In this document: piece by piece, positions 61,325-64,000 of the stretch
How positions within the stretch are numbered: the stretch's first letter is position 1
How the letters are laid out: every line of letters begins with the position of its first letter
From: Bacillus_AD sp047238185
GTDB lineage: Bacteria > Bacillota > Bacilli > Bacillales > DSM-1321
NCBI RefSeq assembly: GCF_047238185.1
Contig: NZ_JBDFMI010000006.1
Coordinates: 1 to 64,000, forward strand
Reading direction: 5' to 3'
DNA: 64,000 nt
Notes under the pieces: generated by a model
The model's database searches: none
What the model was told of the DNA's origin: nothing
Seen by the model: the letters and a program-made list of their open reading frames with translations, nothing else
Translations under genes and position numbers: made by a program

Positions 61325-61426
61325 TTGGCTATCCTACGGTACAAGCCGCGGTTTAAAACTCAGACCGTTGAAAAAGTCGTTAAGGATGGGAAAAACACAA
61401 GAATTATCCACTATATATAACAATAT

Positions 61427-61471
61427 AAAAGGAGTCCGCAATCTAGATGTTGTAGATTGCGGACTCCTTTT
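61427..61471. terminator. Strong terminator between the copper protein and the SDR gene
   Basis: A 19-pair stem (AAAAGGAGTCCGCAATCTA and complement) with a seven-base loop and T on both sides. Confidence 0.9.
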
Positions 61472-61535
61472 TCACTAAACTTCAGACTTTTTAAGTGCCC
61501 TGTTCAAAACTATGCGGCTTTATCTATGCATTCTT

Positions 61536-62354
61536 TTATTTTTCCTGTGAGGCCATCGCCTTGGCTACATATTCATTTACGTCAGCGATGCTCGGATTGG
61601 CCATATAATGTCCGCCTTCAACCTGGATGGTTTGGCCAGTGATGAATTTAGATTCATCGGATGCAAGGAACAAAACGGTATATCCAATATCATTTGCTTC
61701 GCCGTGATAAGGAACTTTATTATACTTTTCAAAAATGGCGAGCATTTCTGCAGGCATATTGTTTTTGGCGGCAGGAGTCAAAATTAGACCGGGAGCTACA
61801 CCATTGCAGCGGATATGGTCTTTCCCGTATTGGGCAGCGATATACTTTGTCAAGTTGGCGACTGCCGCTTTGGAAGCGCCATAGGCTGTGCGGACTGAAT
61901 CGCCGGCAAAAGCCGCCATGGAAACGGTATTTATAATAGATCCGCCGCCCGCCTTCTTCATATAAGGAATAGCGAAACGGGCTCCAAGGAGAACACTTTT
62001 CGCATTTACATTCATAAGGCGGTCCCATTCATCCAAGTCCATATTGACGGCATCCAAATCTTTTTTCAAATTCGTCATACCGACATTATTGTATAGAACA
62101 TCAATCTTTCCATACGTTTCAACAGTAAAATCAACCGCCTCTTTAATGGATTCCTCTTTTGAAGCATCGAGGAAAACAGCAGTTGCTTCTCCGCCATTAT
62201 TTTTAATATGTTCGGCTGCCTCCTTGGCGCCTTCAATATTGAAATCCGCAATGACGACTTTTGCCCCTTCTTGCGCCATTAATGTCGCTGCAGACAATCC
62301 AATGCCAGAGGCAGCTCCAGTCACTAATGCAACTTTTCCTTGTACACGACCCAT
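61536..62354 (-). CDS. SDR-family oxidoreductase, 272 aa
   Basis: A classical short-chain dehydrogenase: NAD(P) loop ALVTGAASGIGLSAA, Asp in VIADFN favouring NAD(H), LYNNVGM, catalytic Ser in IINTVSMAAF and Tyr/Lys in YGASKAAVANL, and the end GGHYMANPS. The substrate cannot be inferred. It lies 28 bases behind the MarR gene and is probably co-transcribed with it. Confidence 0.88.
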   Translation of the reverse strand: MGRVQGKVALVTGAASGIGLSAATLMAQEGAKVVIADFNIEGAKEAAEHIKNNGGEATAVFLDASKEESIKEAVDFTVETYGKIDVLYNNVGMTNLKKDLDAVNMDLDEWDRLMNVNAKSVLLGARFAIPYMKKAGGGSIINTVSMAAFAGDSVRTAYGASKAAVANLTKYIAAQYGKDHIRCNGVAPGLILTPAAKNNMPAEMLAIFEKYNKVPYHGEANDIGYTVLFLASDESKFITGQTIQVEGGHYMANPSIADVNEYVAKAMASQEK

Positions 62355-62382
62355 ATGGTTAGTCCCCTTTCAGAATACTCTT

Positions 62383-62808
62383 CTATTCTCCGAAATGATC
62401 AAGCAATTTTTTATGGATGGCCAAAAATTGTTGGACTTCCTCTTCCGTTAAGGCTTCGAACAACTGTTGGCGCAATTCCGTGCCCTTTTGATGTGCTTCA
62501 TTCAGAATGTGAACGCCCTTATCCGTTATGGTCAGAAACACATTTCTGCGGTCTTCCTTGCTATACTCCCTGACAGCCAGTCCATTTTTAATTAATTTAT
62601 TGGCTATATTGGTGATGGAACCAGGGGTATACCCTAGTCTAGCAGCAAGGACAGACTGCTTCTGCGAACCATTATTATGCAATTCTGCCAGTACGAGAAT
62701 GGATGAAATGCCGATGCTTTTATTAAAAGCCTTCGACCACCTGATAATCGCTTCATTATTGAACAGATTGATTGTGTGTATAAGTTCGAATATATTGCTA
62801 TGTCCCAC
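62383..62808 (-). CDS. MarR-family transcriptional regulator
   Basis: A 141-residue winged-helix regulator: FNKSIGISSILVLAELHNNG, SQKQSVLAARLGYTPGSITN, IANKLIKNGLAVREYSKEDR, RNVFLTITDKGVHILNEAHQ. GTG start after AGGAGGATATT. It is flanked by two SDR genes and is a likely ligand-responsive repressor of them. Confidence 0.9.
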   Translation of the reverse strand: MGHSNIFELIHTINLFNNEAIIRWSKAFNKSIGISSILVLAELHNNGSQKQSVLAARLGYTPGSITNIANKLIKNGLAVREYSKEDRRNVFLTITDKGVHILNEAHQKGTELRQQLFEALTEEEVQQFLAIHKKLLDHFGE

Positions 62809-62847
62809 AATATCCTCCTACTTTCCCATCCTTGCGCTTACAATCAG

Positions 62848-62891
62848 AAAAAAAGAACCCGGGGATGCGTGTTTTGCGCCCACCGGGTTTT
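62848..62891 (-). terminator. Terminator between the second SDR gene and marR
   Basis: On the - strand AACCCGG and CCGGGTT enclose a further GC-rich stem and are followed by CTTTTTTTC. Confidence 0.8.
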
Positions 62892-62899
62892 CCAAAATA

Positions 62900-63655
62900 T
62901 TAGCGAAGCATTGTAGCTCCACCATCAACCATGATGGTTTGTCCAGTTGTATAATTTGAATCTTCGCTTGCCAACCATACAGCTGCACGGCCAATATCTT
63001 CTTCCAATTCCCCAAGTCTTCTCATTGGAATGTTAGAAATCATGCGTTCATAGTATTCAGGCATTCTTTCTGACCAAGCAATCATACCTGGTGATTTAGC
63101 GATTGGAGAAATACAGTTCACATTGATGCCGAATGGGCCAAATTCACGAGCTCCTACACGAGTAATAGCACGGATTGCTTCTTTGGCTGCTGCATATGCT
63201 GCTTGTGTAGCATCGCCGTTGATGCCTGCACCTGAAGCGAAGTTGATGATTTTTCCTTTTGTTTCTTTCAAATATGGAAGCGCTGCTTGCATGAAGTAGA
63301 AAGTTGGATAGAAACCTGTTCCGAATGACAGATCCAAATCTTCCTGAGTCAATTCTTCAAATGGTTTTTGTTTTGAAGCATGCGCATTGTTTACTAGAAT
63401 ATCAAGTTTGCCGTAAGTGTCGACTACTTTTTTAACAACATCTTTTAATTTGTCATGTTCCATTAAGTTTGCTTGGATAAACATTGATTCAGGTGAATAC
63501 TTTTGTAATTCCTTAACTGTTTGATCCCCTGTTTCCTGGTTTAAATCGACAATCACTACTTTTGCCCCTTCTTTAACGAAGGCTTTAGCCATACCGCTAC
63601 CGATACCGCCGGCTCCCCCAGTAATAATTGCCACTTTATCTTGTAATTTTCCCAT
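62900..63655 (-). CDS. SDR-family oxidoreductase, 251 aa
   Basis: Short-chain dehydrogenase: AIITGGAGGIGSGMAKAF, VIVDLNQETGD, LVNNAHAS (Asn-Asn-Ala-His instead of the usual Gly), catalytic Ser in IINFASGAGI and Tyr/Lys in YAAAKEAIRAI, and C-terminal YTTGQTIMVDGGATM. It resembles 3-oxoacyl-ACP or sugar dehydrogenases. Transcribed first of the SDR-marR-SDR cluster, with its own terminator. Three TTAACA repeats lie in its promoter region. Confidence 0.88.
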   Translation of the reverse strand: MGKLQDKVAIITGGAGGIGSGMAKAFVKEGAKVVIVDLNQETGDQTVKELQKYSPESMFIQANLMEHDKLKDVVKKVVDTYGKLDILVNNAHASKQKPFEELTQEDLDLSFGTGFYPTFYFMQAALPYLKETKGKIINFASGAGINGDATQAAYAAAKEAIRAITRVGAREFGPFGINVNCISPIAKSPGMIAWSERMPEYYERMISNIPMRRLGELEEDIGRAAVWLASEDSNYTTGQTIMVDGGATMLR

Positions 63656-64000
63656 TATTACATCCCCTCTCTATGCATTTAGTTTAACACCAAACCTTTT
63701 AACATTAAAATAATATGCTTAACATTTTTTAAATAGTGCAAATATGTTTATTTGTGAATTATTTCACATAATTAATTCTTGCCGTAATCGCTTTCATCCC
63801 TGCAAATACAAACCTGAATCCACTTTGACTAAATTAAGAATACATACTGTTTCACAGCATTTACCCTTCATTCATGTTATTAATCTATTGTATTGTCCAT
63901 GCTGGTTTGATTATCAAATAGAGAAAGTTGCTTCTAAGTGAGGGTTTTTTACGGAAATGGCAAAGAAAAAACCTGAAGAAAAACTTCAGGTTGCTCCTTT
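63656..64000. other. Intergenic region at the right edge
   Basis: Contains three TTAACA copies (63684, 63699 and 63719) upstream of the SDR gene and the terminator of a gene lying beyond the window. A 65-codon + strand frame at 63744 has no ribosome site and is dismissed. Confidence 0.6.
63966..63991 (-). terminator. Terminator of a - strand gene beyond the window
   Basis: ACCTGAAG and CTTCAGGT pair around AAAAA; on the - strand TTTTTTC follows. Confidence 0.75.

Noticed and set aside
63744..63941. 65-residue + strand frame near the right edge
   Set aside because: No ribosome site; it overlaps the promoter region and has no recognisable content.

Overview
The window is a stretch of a Bacillaceae (Bacillus-like Firmicutes) chromosome whose right arm carries a resident prophage. 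The gene neighbourhood matches the B. subtilis order by recall: clpP and a tRNA-Arg, then crh-whiA-yvcK-rapZ-yvcI, trxB, a TPR gene (yvcD), the his operon, yvoF-ppaX-yvoD-lgt-hprK, nagAB-nagR and uvrAB-csbA. Strong Shine-Dalgarno sequences, TTG and GTG starts, a CtsR box, a LexA (DinR) box, a NagR operator and a T-box all fit Firmicutes. The species cannot be fixed from the sequence.

Region 1 (1-13396) is the lysogeny and early arm of a prophage inserted at the 3' end of a tRNA-Arg(CCG) gene. From right to left it holds an integrase, an ImmA-like peptidase and a CI-like repressor on the + strand. Facing them on the - strand are a Cro-like protein, a DUF771 protein, an ORF6N/ORF6C antirepressor, a replisome-organiser-like protein, a DnaC-like helicase loader and about twenty small unknown genes. 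Two solo tyrosine recombinases, an AP2-domain protein and a late-regulator-like protein complete the arm. The structural genes must lie left of base 1. The early region carries four separate short-motif families: TTTCGAAA operators, AACCG-N4-CGGTT operators, a 20-base element before two genes, and a 12-base element before three ribosome binding sites. One small gene (10453-10625) is split by a frameshift in a homopolymer run.

Region 2 (13745-21740) starts with clpP. It continues with a lineage-specific block of two paralogous 14-helix MFS transporters around an amidohydrolase, headed by a PRD-type regulator whose PTS phosphorylation residues appear lost. Region 3 (21754-36273) is housekeeping: Crh, WhiA, YvcK and RapZ (carbon flux, cell envelope and division), a Nudix hydrolase, thioredoxin reductase, a TPR protein and the eight-gene histidine operon hisZGDBHAF-hisI. 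The histidinol-phosphatase gene lies apart at 59107, and hisC is not in the window.

Region 4 (36270-43197) links catabolite control and envelope work: PpaX, YvoD, Lgt and HprK on the - strand, then nagA-nagB-nagR on the + strand. HprK phosphorylates HPr and Crh, and PpaX removes the pyrophosphate that its reverse reaction makes. Between yvoD and lgt lies a tandem pair of 178-base hairpin-forming repeats. Region 5 (43213-64000) holds a PAP2 phosphatase, a SPOR-domain amidase, yvlAB-like genes, an unannotated 55-residue ORF, SOS-regulated uvrBA, csbA, a two-component system, a cadmium/zinc ATPase, argS under an arginine T-box, hisJ, an RsbR paralogue, a copper-binding four-helix protein, and two SDR dehydrogenases with a MarR regulator.
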